From: Bacteroidales bacterium | GTDB lineage: Bacteria; Bacteroidota; Bacteroidia; Bacteroidales; VadinHA17 | Direction: 5' to 3' | Assembly (NCBI GenBank): GCA_003142255.1 | Contig: PLLO01000011.1 | Span: forward strand, 501,597-565,596 | Length of the DNA stretch: 64,000 nucleotides | In this document: in pieces, positions 45,999-54,900 of the stretch | How the letters are laid out: each line of letters starts with the position of its first letter | Position numbering within the stretch: the first letter of the stretch is position 1 | Made by a program: the position numbers and the translations under genes | Notes under the pieces: model-generated | Databases searched by the model: none | What the model was told of the DNA's origin: nothing | Seen by the model: only the letters and a program-made list of their open reading frames with translations

Positions 45999-47282
45999 AT
46001 GAAAAAGGATAGTATTCTTTTAATAGTATTCCTTGTCGTTGCATCAGAAAATTTTGGCTTTAGTCAGAAGAATTTTCAATCCGGATTTGTAATTCGTCTT
46101 AATGGTGATACGGTTCCAGGCTATATTGATTATAGAAATTGGAACAAAAATCCTGTATCCATACGTTTTCAGGAAAAGTCCCAGAGACCGGTTGTTGTTC
46201 TTACGTCAGATAGCATAAAGGAGTTTAGTGTTTCCAATGAAAAATACTGCAGAGGGGTGGTTGAAGTTGAAATTGAGGACGATGCTTCCGTCATTTATAA
46301 TATTGATAATCAATTTCATGTTCAATTGAGGACAGATACTGTTTTTCTGCAATCCCTGATTAATGGTGAAAAGGAGTTATACTATTATAAAGGGAAAAAT
46401 GGAGCTGTTTTTTATTACATAAAAGAAGATAATATTTACAAACTTTTGGTTTATAAACAGTATATGTACGATGACGAAGAGGGAATGGGAAAATCAATAA
46501 GAAAAAATAATGGATATGTGGGGGAATTAATAGACTATTTTAAGAACTGCTCAAATCTGGTACCTGAAATAAACAGGACAGAATATCGCCTTAATGATAT
46601 GATGGCTCTTTTTAATGATTATTACAAATGCATGAATTCAACTCCGGCCTATCAAAAACCCAAAGATAAAATCCGTGCTGAGTTTGGCGTAATTGCCGGA
46701 CCCAATATGGCAAATATGTTTTTTCAAACAGGGACATCAATCTATTCTTATACTACTTTAATGAAAGCTGATTTTTCTGATCCATTAAGTGCTTCTGGCG
46801 GATTATTTGTGGATTTTGTTATACCCAGAACCCGAAGAAAATGGTCAATTGACAATGATCTGATGTTCTTATCATATAATGCAAGAAGCCATCAGGAGAA
46901 TTATGAATCAGAAAATACTTACACCAAAACAGACATATCATTCAAATACTCATATCTCAAGCTATATAATTCATTACGATACAGATATCCGATAAAAGAT
47001 TTCAGCTTATTTCTAAACATCGGGTTTAGTAACGGAATGATGGTTTCCGGGACGAATCATAAAAGAATTGAAGATGTGGTCACAGGTGTCTCGAATGTCA
47101 GTGAAGGCGAAGCGCTGGATAAAATCCGAAAGCATGAGGAGGGATTTATACTTGGATCTGGCATCAGGTTTAAAAAATGTTCATTTGAATCAAGGTTTGA
47201 AAAAACTAACGGCTTGTCAGAATATTCTGGTTTGAGGTCCGGAATGAATCGATTATATTTTCTGCTTGGATACAGGTTCTGA
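45999..47282 (+). CDS. Outer-membrane beta-barrel-like protein of unknown function
   Basis: 427 aa with a signal peptide (MKKDSILLIVFLVVASENFG, cleavage near FSQK). The first half begins FVIRLNGDTVPGYIDYRNW, a soluble beta-rich domain met in many Bacteroidota proteins. The second half (about 225-427) has alternating hydrophobic strands and ends RLYFLLGYRF, the aromatic C-terminus of an outer-membrane barrel. I recognise no catalytic motif. It starts 25 bp after the TIM-barrel gene and is not an obvious carbohydrate protein, so it may have been inserted into the locus. Confidence 0.65.
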   Translation: MKKDSILLIVFLVVASENFGFSQKNFQSGFVIRLNGDTVPGYIDYRNWNKNPVSIRFQEKSQRPVVVLTSDSIKEFSVSNEKYCRGVVEVEIEDDASVIYNIDNQFHVQLRTDTVFLQSLINGEKELYYYKGKNGAVFYYIKEDNIYKLLVYKQYMYDDEEGMGKSIRKNNGYVGELIDYFKNCSNLVPEINRTEYRLNDMMALFNDYYKCMNSTPAYQKPKDKIRAEFGVIAGPNMANMFFQTGTSIYSYTTLMKADFSDPLSASGGLFVDFVIPRTRRKWSIDNDLMFLSYNARSHQENYESENTYTKTDISFKYSYLKLYNSLRYRYPIKDFSLFLNIGFSNGMMVSGTNHKRIEDVVTGVSNVSEGEALDKIRKHEEGFILGSGIRFKKCSFESRFEKTNGLSEYSGLRSGMNRLYFLLGYRF

Positions 47283-47357
47283 CTTTCTCATATCATTGGC
47301 AGGCGGGGTATATTGAATTTAAGCCATCCACAGGAAGCCGGGAAAATATAAGTCAAA

Positions 47358-47774
47358 ATGAAAAATAATTTGCTTTGTCCGCTCTGTTTCATTTTATATT
47401 GTTTGGTTCAATCCTGCAACAACAGCCATAATGGTTATAATCACAGACATAATTCCATAACAAAAACACTGGACTCCGATTCTGGAAGCCGCCTGACCTT
47501 CTTTGGTGATACAATTGCAGAATTATACTCACGTGAGTTGAATGAATCACTGCAGGGTGTTCTTAAATACAATTTTGTTTCTGTTGATTCTGCATTTCCG
47601 ATAGGTTTTGTTCATGCTTCTCCGGTACCACAGGGCTGGAGCAATACTTTCTGGACACGTGACGGAGGTACTTTCCTTCGTGAGCTCGTTCATTGGAATT
47701 ATATCGAACATGCATGCAGGATGACTGAATGCCTGATGAAAATGGTAGCCAGGAATAAGGATGGCGCTGGATAA
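47358..47774 (+). pseudogene. Truncated N-terminus of an (alpha/alpha)6-barrel glycosidase-like lipoprotein
   Basis: 138 codons. A lipoprotein signal (CLVQSC) is followed by a spacer and then FWTRDGGTFLRELVHW, EHACRMTECLMKMVARN, a motif typical of the first helical hairpins of (alpha/alpha)6 glycosidases. The frame stops right after NKDGAG, where such enzymes should continue for several hundred residues. No continuing homology appears in the other frames before the convergent gene ends at 47812. It looks like a 3' deletion, probably at the point where the minus-strand gene now abuts. It is unlikely to be functional. Confidence 0.62.
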
Positions 47775-47811
47775 GAAAAGAGAATTGTAAAAAGCTTGTT
47801 ATCGGATAAAA

Positions 47812-49917
47812 CTATTTCAATATTTGATATTTATAAAGGCAGTAAGAATTTGCCTGCGGCAGTTTAAAAACAACTTTGCCCTCTGAATCTGCTGTTATAT
47901 TAAATAGCATTCCGCTTCCTAAGACAGGCTCGCATTTTATTTTGCTGCCAGGAGATAGCCAGGTTTTTACTGGATATGATTCTGTTTCATTCTTTTCCCG
48001 GAAAATAAGAAAATATCCCTCATTATTCTTAATCGATTGGAACCCTGTCCAGCTGACTCCATCAGGCTCTTCACCGATCGGAAGAATAATTCCTGAATGT
48101 AGATCAGATTGTATTGACTTGTATTTATTAAGGATCGGGGAAAGCTGAAAAGCTTCGTTTGGTAATCCGGTTGCCTCGAACCATGCCAAAGGCTGTGCCA
48201 TCATGGTAATGGCAAAAACATAATCAAAGGGGTAATTTACCGGACCAAATGGGTCATCTTTATATTTATCTTTGTTTCTCCAGATGTTAAGGAATTCAAT
48301 CTGAAGATTCTGAGAAGGTATATACCTGGATAGCATCCAAAGATTTCTTAAGGTTTGGTAAGGATAATAATTCTGCCAGTCAGTATACCGATTCTCAAGA
48401 AAAAGATTCCCGTATTCATTAAATAAATTGTATCCGCCACGCTGGCCGGCAGTGGCATCCAGATTAAAAACTGCCTTGCCACCTGTAGCTGCGACGATTT
48501 TGTCAAGCATTTTACGGAAATTTATCTCCGAAGTCTTATCCGTAAGCATGACTCCATCAATTTTAAATGTGCGTATTCCATATTCATTGTAAAAGCCGAT
48601 CAGAACATCGGCGTCTTTTTCCCAGTTGAGTTTGCTGTAATCATTGCTGGGATTGAACCACAGACACATCTCAATCCCCAGTTCTTTCGCCCTTTTCATT
48701 ACAGGACCCAGACCATTTGGAAACCTGACCGGATCAGGTTTCCAGTAATCAGGATGGTCCCAGATATTAATTAAACTTTCAGCCTGATCTCCTGATATTC
48801 CGGTTTGCCATCCGGCATCAATCTGTAAATGAGTAATTCCAAGTCTGGCTCCGGCTTCTAATTCTGCCAGGATGAATTTCTCATTTATTTTTGAAGTCTG
48901 GCTTCTGTCACCCCAGGTATTCATAAGGATCATTTCATCGCGGTCGGGAAGATGCAGACGTATGCGCTGCTGATAATCACGTAAAGCAATCAGTCTGTTC
49001 AGCTCACTGCCGTTAAATACACCCGTTACAAAGCCATAGCCTCGTTTCCACTCAATCAGGTCAAGATCCGATGGGTTAACTCCGATGCCTGTCAACTTAA
49101 ATGTTCCAAATTCGGAATACAGATCACCTCCGGGATAAGCCAGTTGAGCATTTGACGTTGGACTTTCTTTAAGGATGAATATTCCGTCATCAGAGGTAAT
49201 GTCATTCATAAAGAATAAATTACCCTTGAATATATTTCCGCGATATGATAACGCTGTTACAGTACGAACTAATGTGTTGGTCCTGTCAGTAACATCAAAA
49301 AATTCAATAGCAGCAATCTTCCAGTGTTTCCCTGATAGCTCTAGTTTTTCCATGACTGGTGACGGATACGGCAATCCTTTATTATCAGGTTTATCAGTCC
49401 AATGACAATTGGCTTTCCCGCGAAGATAAAAGTCACAGGCTATTGCCGGGCAGGCAGGATATATTTTAAATACCCGTTTCACCTCTAATTCACCGAGCGA
49501 ACATATTATTTCAGCTTCAATATGTGCCTGGATAACAGGTCCTGAAGGTATGCTCTTTACCGAGAATGCAGGGTTGCCAGCTTCGTCTTGTTGCCCCGGG
49601 AAACTTATATCAGGAGATGAGGCATTGGATTTCCAAACTTTCCCGTTTTGTTTGTTGATGACGGATAACGTAATAATATTCCCGTTATTCCATTTATAAG
49701 TACGGGACATTTTTGAATTTTCAAGTATCAGCACATTATCCTGTAAACGTGCAGAACAATAATTCTGATCAGAAGGCCTGTCAGAAATAGATGAATTTAT
49801 ATAATTATCTCCTGAATAGTTTTGTCCGAAGCATGTTTGAATAAAAATAACTGTATGAAGTAAAATCAAATAGAACATGACATGTAATAATTTTTTCATG
49901 GATGAATGTTTTTTCAA
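47812..49917 (-). CDS. GH36-like (melibiase-like) glycoside hydrolase
   Basis: 701 aa with a signal peptide (hydrophobic to about residue 31, FGQNY). An N-terminal sandwich (about 55-310) leads to a GH27/GH36-clan barrel: LMNTWGDRSQTSKINE, GITHLQIDAGWQTG, ELGIEMCLWFNPS, IRTFKIDGVMLTD (likely nucleophile Asp454) and LENRYTDWQNYYPY (likely acid/base Asp513). These motifs differ from those of the two GH36 paralogues at 39383 and 60883 (no WFEPERV, no DNCASGG), so it belongs to another subgroup with perhaps another alpha-sugar. It faces the truncated gene and is divergent from the CBM9-like gene at 50086. Confidence 0.75.
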   Translation of the reverse strand: MKKHSSMKKLLHVMFYLILLHTVIFIQTCFGQNYSGDNYINSSISDRPSDQNYCSARLQDNVLILENSKMSRTYKWNNGNIITLSVINKQNGKVWKSNASSPDISFPGQQDEAGNPAFSVKSIPSGPVIQAHIEAEIICSLGELEVKRVFKIYPACPAIACDFYLRGKANCHWTDKPDNKGLPYPSPVMEKLELSGKHWKIAAIEFFDVTDRTNTLVRTVTALSYRGNIFKGNLFFMNDITSDDGIFILKESPTSNAQLAYPGGDLYSEFGTFKLTGIGVNPSDLDLIEWKRGYGFVTGVFNGSELNRLIALRDYQQRIRLHLPDRDEMILMNTWGDRSQTSKINEKFILAELEAGARLGITHLQIDAGWQTGISGDQAESLINIWDHPDYWKPDPVRFPNGLGPVMKRAKELGIEMCLWFNPSNDYSKLNWEKDADVLIGFYNEYGIRTFKIDGVMLTDKTSEINFRKMLDKIVAATGGKAVFNLDATAGQRGGYNLFNEYGNLFLENRYTDWQNYYPYQTLRNLWMLSRYIPSQNLQIEFLNIWRNKDKYKDDPFGPVNYPFDYVFAITMMAQPLAWFEATGLPNEAFQLSPILNKYKSIQSDLHSGIILPIGEEPDGVSWTGFQSIKNNEGYFLIFREKNETESYPVKTWLSPGSKIKCEPVLGSGMLFNITADSEGKVVFKLPQANSYCLYKYQILK

Positions 49918-50085
49918 ATTTTTATCTGTTTAGTAAAAGAATTTTTCAGGACATGTTATCTCTCTCTAAAGTAGTCAAAATACATTGATTCAGTTATTAA
50001 TTTTTAGGAATATTTTAGTTAAATTTGATCTAATAACTCATCTGGATTTCTGCATTAACAATTATTAATAAATAAATAATATTCA
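49918..50085. promoter_or_regulatory. Divergent intergenic region
   Basis: This 168-bp AT-rich gap separates the minus-strand GH36-like gene from the plus-strand CBM9-like gene, so it should hold promoters for both. I found no strong palindrome and no convincing -33/-7 pair. Confidence 0.35.
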
Positions 50086-50841
50086 ATGATTTACTTATTT
50101 CAGAGGTTATTTATTATGCTTATTTCCCTAACATATTCTCAATACGTCGGACAGTCTGTTGAACCAGGTAAGACTGATAACTATATCTGCTATGTGAAAT
50201 CATCTTATCAATCTCCGGCTATCAATGCAAATTGGGACAAAAGATTCTGGAACAAGGCTGATGTCGTCCGTCTGAAAAACCATATGGGTGAAATGCCATC
50301 GCATTTCCCTGAAACGCAGGTAAAACTTAAGTATGACGCTGATAATATTTATGTCATTTTCCGCGTGAAAGATCATTATATCAGGGCAGTTGCAGGTGAA
50401 ACAAACGGAAAAGTCTATGAAGACAGTTGTGTGGAATTCTTTTTCACACCTGGTCCCGATATCAGTCGTGGCTATTTTAACCTGGAAGTAAACTGTATGG
50501 GTGTTTATCTCATGCAGTATCATAAGAATAATGAGAAGGATCAGGGGTTTGTTGACCTGAACGATTCCAGGCTTATTGAAATATCCCATTCACTGCAGGA
50601 AAATGTGGAAAATGAAATTACGAAACCTGTTACCTGGTATATTGAATACAAGATTCCATATGCAATTCTTTCAAAATATATTCAGGTAGATACTCCCGGA
50701 CCCGGAATTCAATGGAGAGCAAATTTTTATAAATGTGGCGATAAAACATCTCATCCTCACTGGCTCACATGGGCTCCTGTAAATTACCCGAAGCCCAGGT
50801 TTCACTTACCTGAGTATTTTGGGTGGCTTGAGTTTAAATAA
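50086..50841 (+). CDS. CBM9-like carbohydrate-binding protein (CBM_9_2 type)
   Basis: 251 aa, probably exported (hydrophobic start LFQRLFIMLISLTYSQ; the ATG at 50116 is an alternative start). The rest is one beta-sandwich of the CBM9-like family: INANWDKRFWNKAD, TQVKLKYDADNIYVIFRVKD, DSCVEFFFTPGPD, YFNLEVNCMG and the ending EYFGWLEFK. These modules bind reducing or terminal sugars, and as single proteins they are common in Bacteroidota glycan loci. No catalytic domain is attached. Its 3' end lies 10 bp from the convergent GH106 gene. Confidence 0.82.
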   Translation: MIYLFQRLFIMLISLTYSQYVGQSVEPGKTDNYICYVKSSYQSPAINANWDKRFWNKADVVRLKNHMGEMPSHFPETQVKLKYDADNIYVIFRVKDHYIRAVAGETNGKVYEDSCVEFFFTPGPDISRGYFNLEVNCMGVYLMQYHKNNEKDQGFVDLNDSRLIEISHSLQENVENEITKPVTWYIEYKIPYAILSKYIQVDTPGPGIQWRANFYKCGDKTSHPHWLTWAPVNYPKPRFHLPEYFGWLEFK

Positions 50842-50851
50842 TTATTATAAA

Positions 50852-53800
50852 CTAAGGAATATTTTTTGCCATCTTAATACTTACTGGTCCTATCAAGCCT
50901 GATTCTGAAAGTGGATCATCTTTCTTATAAAAGCGATATGTAGTAAATGTAAATCGCTTGCTTTCCCGTTTTGTTCCGTTAATCAGCCATTCCGGCCATT
51001 TACCATCTTTTATTCCATCCCAGGGTTGGGATTCATCACCGATAAGCCGGTTTATCCATAAGTTGGCAATATCAATCTCGAGATTGTTTCCATGTTTTTT
51101 CAGAATGCCAGTAATATTGACCTGCCAGGGTGCAGTCCAGGTAATACCAAGGTCCTTTCCATTCAATTTTATTCTTCCCATGTTCTTTAAAGTGCCAAGA
51201 TCCAGGAAGTACTCATAATTATTTTCTAAATTTAATTGATCTGGCAGATCAAAAGATTTCTTGTAGACTGCAATACCGGAATAGTATCTGATTCCACTTT
51301 CGGTCCTCTTTGTCCAGTCACATAAACTGTCGAATACAACATGTGAAGGACCGCCCCAGGTGGTGTCGAAAGCTACATTCCATGGTCCCTTTAATGTAAA
51401 GAGTATTTGTTGTTCCGCGAATTTTTGTGGATAAGTTATTTCGTCATTTTTTGATTTTTGCCTATGATAAAATACTACAAAAAAGCTTTGAAATGCATCC
51501 AGATTAATTGGAACTGCTGTTGTACCATTCGTTAATTGATGACAACCAACCGGATATATTTCACTCGTAACCGGATTCCATAATTCTGCATTCATTGTGC
51601 CATTACGGAAGAAACAAGTATCTGATACAGGCAATCCGGTCCGGTTTGAAATGAAGTAAATGTCACGATCGGACAGAGATCGGTGGGTGTAACGGATATT
51701 TCCCGAAGCCCTGAAATCTGCGTTAATTCCTGAATTGCTCAATAATGTTGTTGTAGTCTGAAAATCAGGGTAAAGGTCCAATGAATCTTTACCAGTTGAA
51801 TTTGCTGCCTGATTATTCAGAAGTTTTTCTCCCCACCAGATCTTTCCAAGGCCAAATTCATGATGAGTCAGTTCTTTTGGTATCTCTCCCGACCCCCATA
51901 TGTTATTTACCAGGGTTTTAACCAGTTCGTCACATCCTGGATAATTTACAAGTGAGGGTGATTTTTCCGGTGGATTGCCGATGATTGTTGCCCCATCTTT
52001 AATCAGAGATCCTATTTTGGTTACCAGTTCAGGCGTCATTGTCTTCACCTGAGGCAAAACAAGAAGACGGTAAGAACCGCCTCCCGGAAAAACAATCCGG
52101 CCATCTTTGATAGATGCATTTTTAATAAGGAAGTGAGGAGAACAGCCATCGAATGAATAGCCTTTCTTATCAGGCATTACAGCTGTACCTTCAAGAGAAG
52201 AATGAGGCGGCAGAAATACCTGAGGAGCACCTTCAGGTGTAAGGTAAAGAATATCGGCAACTGCAGTTCCCTGAGAAAGAACATACTGGCATCGTGAGAT
52301 ATATCTGTGATATCCTTCTGCCATAGGCCACCAGGTCTGTCCCCTGTCCCAGTGAACACCATAAGGTCCCATTGTCATTCCGGGACGATATTTATCAGGA
52401 AAGGGCTTATGAGCAAAAGTATGATAAATAAGTCTGTTAATGCCCATGCAAAAAGCCCAGTCCCCCTGGTTTTTCATATTGCCGGGATATTTTTTCCAGG
52501 CCTCTGAACCTCCTGCCGTAAAGGATTCTGCTGCGACAACAGGTGCCCCTTCTACATGAGCAACTGAGGTTGCCTCGATGCAGCTGAATGAAGAATTAAA
52601 ACCATAACCATCGCTCCAGAATTCGCACATCGGAACATCTGCAACACCACCCAGATCGAGATCAGAAGCCGGATTCATATCATAAGGTTCTATTGACAGG
52701 CGAAATCCATTTCTCCGTCCAAGCTCTTTAAACCGTCCGGCGTGGTTCTCAATAATCAGTTCATTTGAAGTTTGACGCACATCCCAGAGAAAACGCTCAC
52801 TCATTTCTAAGCTGTTAACAATCAAACCTGTATAGACTGGCAGATACAATATAGGATCGTAACCGCGACGTTGTTTGAATTCTTCTCTGAAATGCGGACT
52901 CCAGTTCTGTGATCCCATCTCCCAGCTGTCAATATGAATCATGGTCCAGCCTCCTCCATTTTTGTTCTTTTTTGGGTGAACCTTATTGATCAGCTTCCCG
53001 ATATATGCATTATAATGGGCATCGAATGATGAAGTATCAAATTTATCACATTCAAAACCCAGGCCCGGAGCAGGGGCAGGACGGGTGACTGCACCATTAT
53101 TACGTTTACCAAATCTTAGAATGGTCCATTTACCATCCGGTATCTTCCATTTAAGATTTCCATCATTTTGAAGCCTGTCCGAAAGGTCAATAATTTTACT
53201 CTGATCAATCTCGGAACCGATAGTTTCATGAAAAGCAGCAGGTGCAGGAATATAGGGAAGAACCCCTGGTTGTGAAGTATAAGGTGCACGATAGTAAAGT
53301 GCTTTTTCATCAATTTGTGAAATTTTCAATGAGACTTTCGGAGTTGGAAAGGCGAGAACAACAACATCTTCATACCAGTTATCGCGTTGTTGTTTAAGTG
53401 TCTGTGTCAGACTGCCCTCTCCAAAAAAAGGTTTCCTTGGTTTCGGAATAGGGAGAATGCCATTAAATTCAGCCGGACCCGATACCATAGTATCACTGGC
53501 TACCAGGTGGACCATCGATTGGGCAGGTGTAACCCATGGTCCTCCGCTTCCGGCCCAGCCGGGCCCGGAACCAAGAATGACCCTGATTCCAAGTCGCTCT
53601 GCTTCCCTTACGGCATGTTTATATAACTCCTGCCACTTATCACTGAGAAAATCTACCTTTCCGCGGGGTACGCCAACATTGACCTCGAGAAACAGTACGT
53701 AACCAATACCTGCTTTTTTCATTGATTCAAGGTCCGCTGTCATTCCTTCACGACTGAGATTTCCATCCATGAAGTACCAGTAAACGCCAGGTCTTGCTGA

Positions 53801-53926
53801 ATCAGGCGGATTCAGGAATCCATTTTTCAGATAGTCATCTTTTCCCTGATAAGCACAGGAATAAAATAACTCACAAACTGATAAAACAAACAAGCACTTA
53901 AATAAAAATGTAATCTTATTCATCAT
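50852..53926 (-). CDS. GH106 alpha-L-rhamnosidase-type glycoside hydrolase
   Basis: 1024 aa with a lipoprotein-like signal (CELFYSC). The start of the mature enzyme, RPGVYWYFMDGNLSREGM and TADLESMKKAGIGYVLFLE, is characteristic of GH106-type proteins, as are VILGSGPGWAGSGGPWV and RLSIEPYDMNPASDLDLGG in the barrel. The C-terminal part contains a GATase-like segment (YRLLVLPQVKTMTPELV) and a jelly-roll sugar-binding domain (LGTLKNMGRIKLNGKDLG). The usual activity is release of terminal alpha-L-rhamnose; related proteins with other activities exist. The full length fits the family. The partial gene at the left edge shares the C-terminal plan. It is divergent from the SGNH gene at 54145. Confidence 0.86.
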   Translation of the reverse strand: MMNKITFLFKCLFVLSVCELFYSCAYQGKDDYLKNGFLNPPDSARPGVYWYFMDGNLSREGMTADLESMKKAGIGYVLFLEVNVGVPRGKVDFLSDKWQELYKHAVREAERLGIRVILGSGPGWAGSGGPWVTPAQSMVHLVASDTMVSGPAEFNGILPIPKPRKPFFGEGSLTQTLKQQRDNWYEDVVVLAFPTPKVSLKISQIDEKALYYRAPYTSQPGVLPYIPAPAAFHETIGSEIDQSKIIDLSDRLQNDGNLKWKIPDGKWTILRFGKRNNGAVTRPAPAPGLGFECDKFDTSSFDAHYNAYIGKLINKVHPKKNKNGGGWTMIHIDSWEMGSQNWSPHFREEFKQRRGYDPILYLPVYTGLIVNSLEMSERFLWDVRQTSNELIIENHAGRFKELGRRNGFRLSIEPYDMNPASDLDLGGVADVPMCEFWSDGYGFNSSFSCIEATSVAHVEGAPVVAAESFTAGGSEAWKKYPGNMKNQGDWAFCMGINRLIYHTFAHKPFPDKYRPGMTMGPYGVHWDRGQTWWPMAEGYHRYISRCQYVLSQGTAVADILYLTPEGAPQVFLPPHSSLEGTAVMPDKKGYSFDGCSPHFLIKNASIKDGRIVFPGGGSYRLLVLPQVKTMTPELVTKIGSLIKDGATIIGNPPEKSPSLVNYPGCDELVKTLVNNIWGSGEIPKELTHHEFGLGKIWWGEKLLNNQAANSTGKDSLDLYPDFQTTTTLLSNSGINADFRASGNIRYTHRSLSDRDIYFISNRTGLPVSDTCFFRNGTMNAELWNPVTSEIYPVGCHQLTNGTTAVPINLDAFQSFFVVFYHRQKSKNDEITYPQKFAEQQILFTLKGPWNVAFDTTWGGPSHVVFDSLCDWTKRTESGIRYYSGIAVYKKSFDLPDQLNLENNYEYFLDLGTLKNMGRIKLNGKDLGITWTAPWQVNITGILKKHGNNLEIDIANLWINRLIGDESQPWDGIKDGKWPEWLINGTKRESKRFTFTTYRFYKKDDPLSESGLIGPVSIKMAKNIP

Positions 53927-54144
53927 TTTTAAGGTTTAATCTGAGTCTTTTAGAATATCTTAAAAATAACATTTTATTCACAAAATTGTCGTAGATAATG
54001 TGACATATTTTCCATATTACATCATATTTCCTGAAACAGCAAAATCTGATATCCTGACAGAATATTTTATTGTTAAAAAGTCCATTATATGGTGGGAATG
54101 TGTAAATTTAGTGGTACAAGTCATTCAATAATAATTTGCATATT
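53927..54144. promoter_or_regulatory. Divergent intergenic region
   Basis: This 218-bp AT-rich gap lies between the minus-strand GH106 gene and the plus-strand SGNH esterase gene, so promoters for both directions are expected. I could not mark a convincing promoter or operator. Confidence 0.35.
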
Positions 54145-54882
54145 ATGTTAAATAAGAAAATCAAAGTAATCATTATAGCACTGATTGTTACAAATGTTTT
54201 AACAGCGGTACTCTTAATCGATTGGACTATTAAAGCTCAAAAGCAGAAGAAACTACAATCGGTAAGCGAACTAAAGGTAAAAACAGAGTATTCTTTTCGC
54301 GACAATATTAAATACATTGAGAAATTGAGTCTTTATTCAGTATATAAAAAGCATGCTGAAATCGTCATGCTGGGTAATTCAATCACTTCCCGTGTCGACT
54401 GGTCTGAACTTCTTGACAGAAATGATATTGTAAATCGGGGGATCGATTCAGACATAACGGAAGGATATTTAAACAGGATGGAAACGATTTATTCTGTGAA
54501 TCCCCGGATTTGTTTCTTGATGGGAGGTATTAATGACATAGCAAAAAACATTTCTCCCGACACGACAATCAGGAATATTACACAGATTACAGCGGAATTG
54601 AAACTGCATGGGATAATACCTGTAATGCAAAGTGTTTTATATGTTGCTGATACTTATCCTGACTATTTAAAAATGAATAATGCTGTCAGCTATCTTAATA
54701 CCAGGCTTGAAAGAGTTGCTGCAGAAAACAATATCAGATTCCTCGATCTGAACAGAGTTTTGTCATCAGAGAAAAAACTAATAAAAGGATACGCCTTGAA
54801 TGACGGGATACATCTGACGGGTTCAGGTTATAAAATGTGGGGTACAATTTTATCGGAGTGTTTATCGGAATATGGTTTGTGA
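54145..54882 (+). CDS. Membrane-anchored SGNH/GDSL-family esterase
   Basis: 245 aa from the ATG at 54145 (an in-frame TTG at 54136 is less likely). An N-terminal hydrophobic segment (VIIIALIVTNVLTAVLL) is a signal anchor. The catalytic blocks are MLGNSIT with Ser79 (GNSI instead of GDSL), MGGINDI with the oxyanion Asn, and DGIHLTGSGY with Asp220 and His223. The fold deacylates glycans or lipids; removal of acetyl groups from polysaccharide would fit the locus. It is the first gene of the plus-strand group that runs to the right edge. Confidence 0.85.
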   Translation: MLNKKIKVIIIALIVTNVLTAVLLIDWTIKAQKQKKLQSVSELKVKTEYSFRDNIKYIEKLSLYSVYKKHAEIVMLGNSITSRVDWSELLDRNDIVNRGIDSDITEGYLNRMETIYSVNPRICFLMGGINDIAKNISPDTTIRNITQITAELKLHGIIPVMQSVLYVADTYPDYLKMNNAVSYLNTRLERVAAENNIRFLDLNRVLSSEKKLIKGYALNDGIHLTGSGYKMWGTILSECLSEYGL

Positions 54883-54900
54883 GAAAATGAGTTTCCAGTG

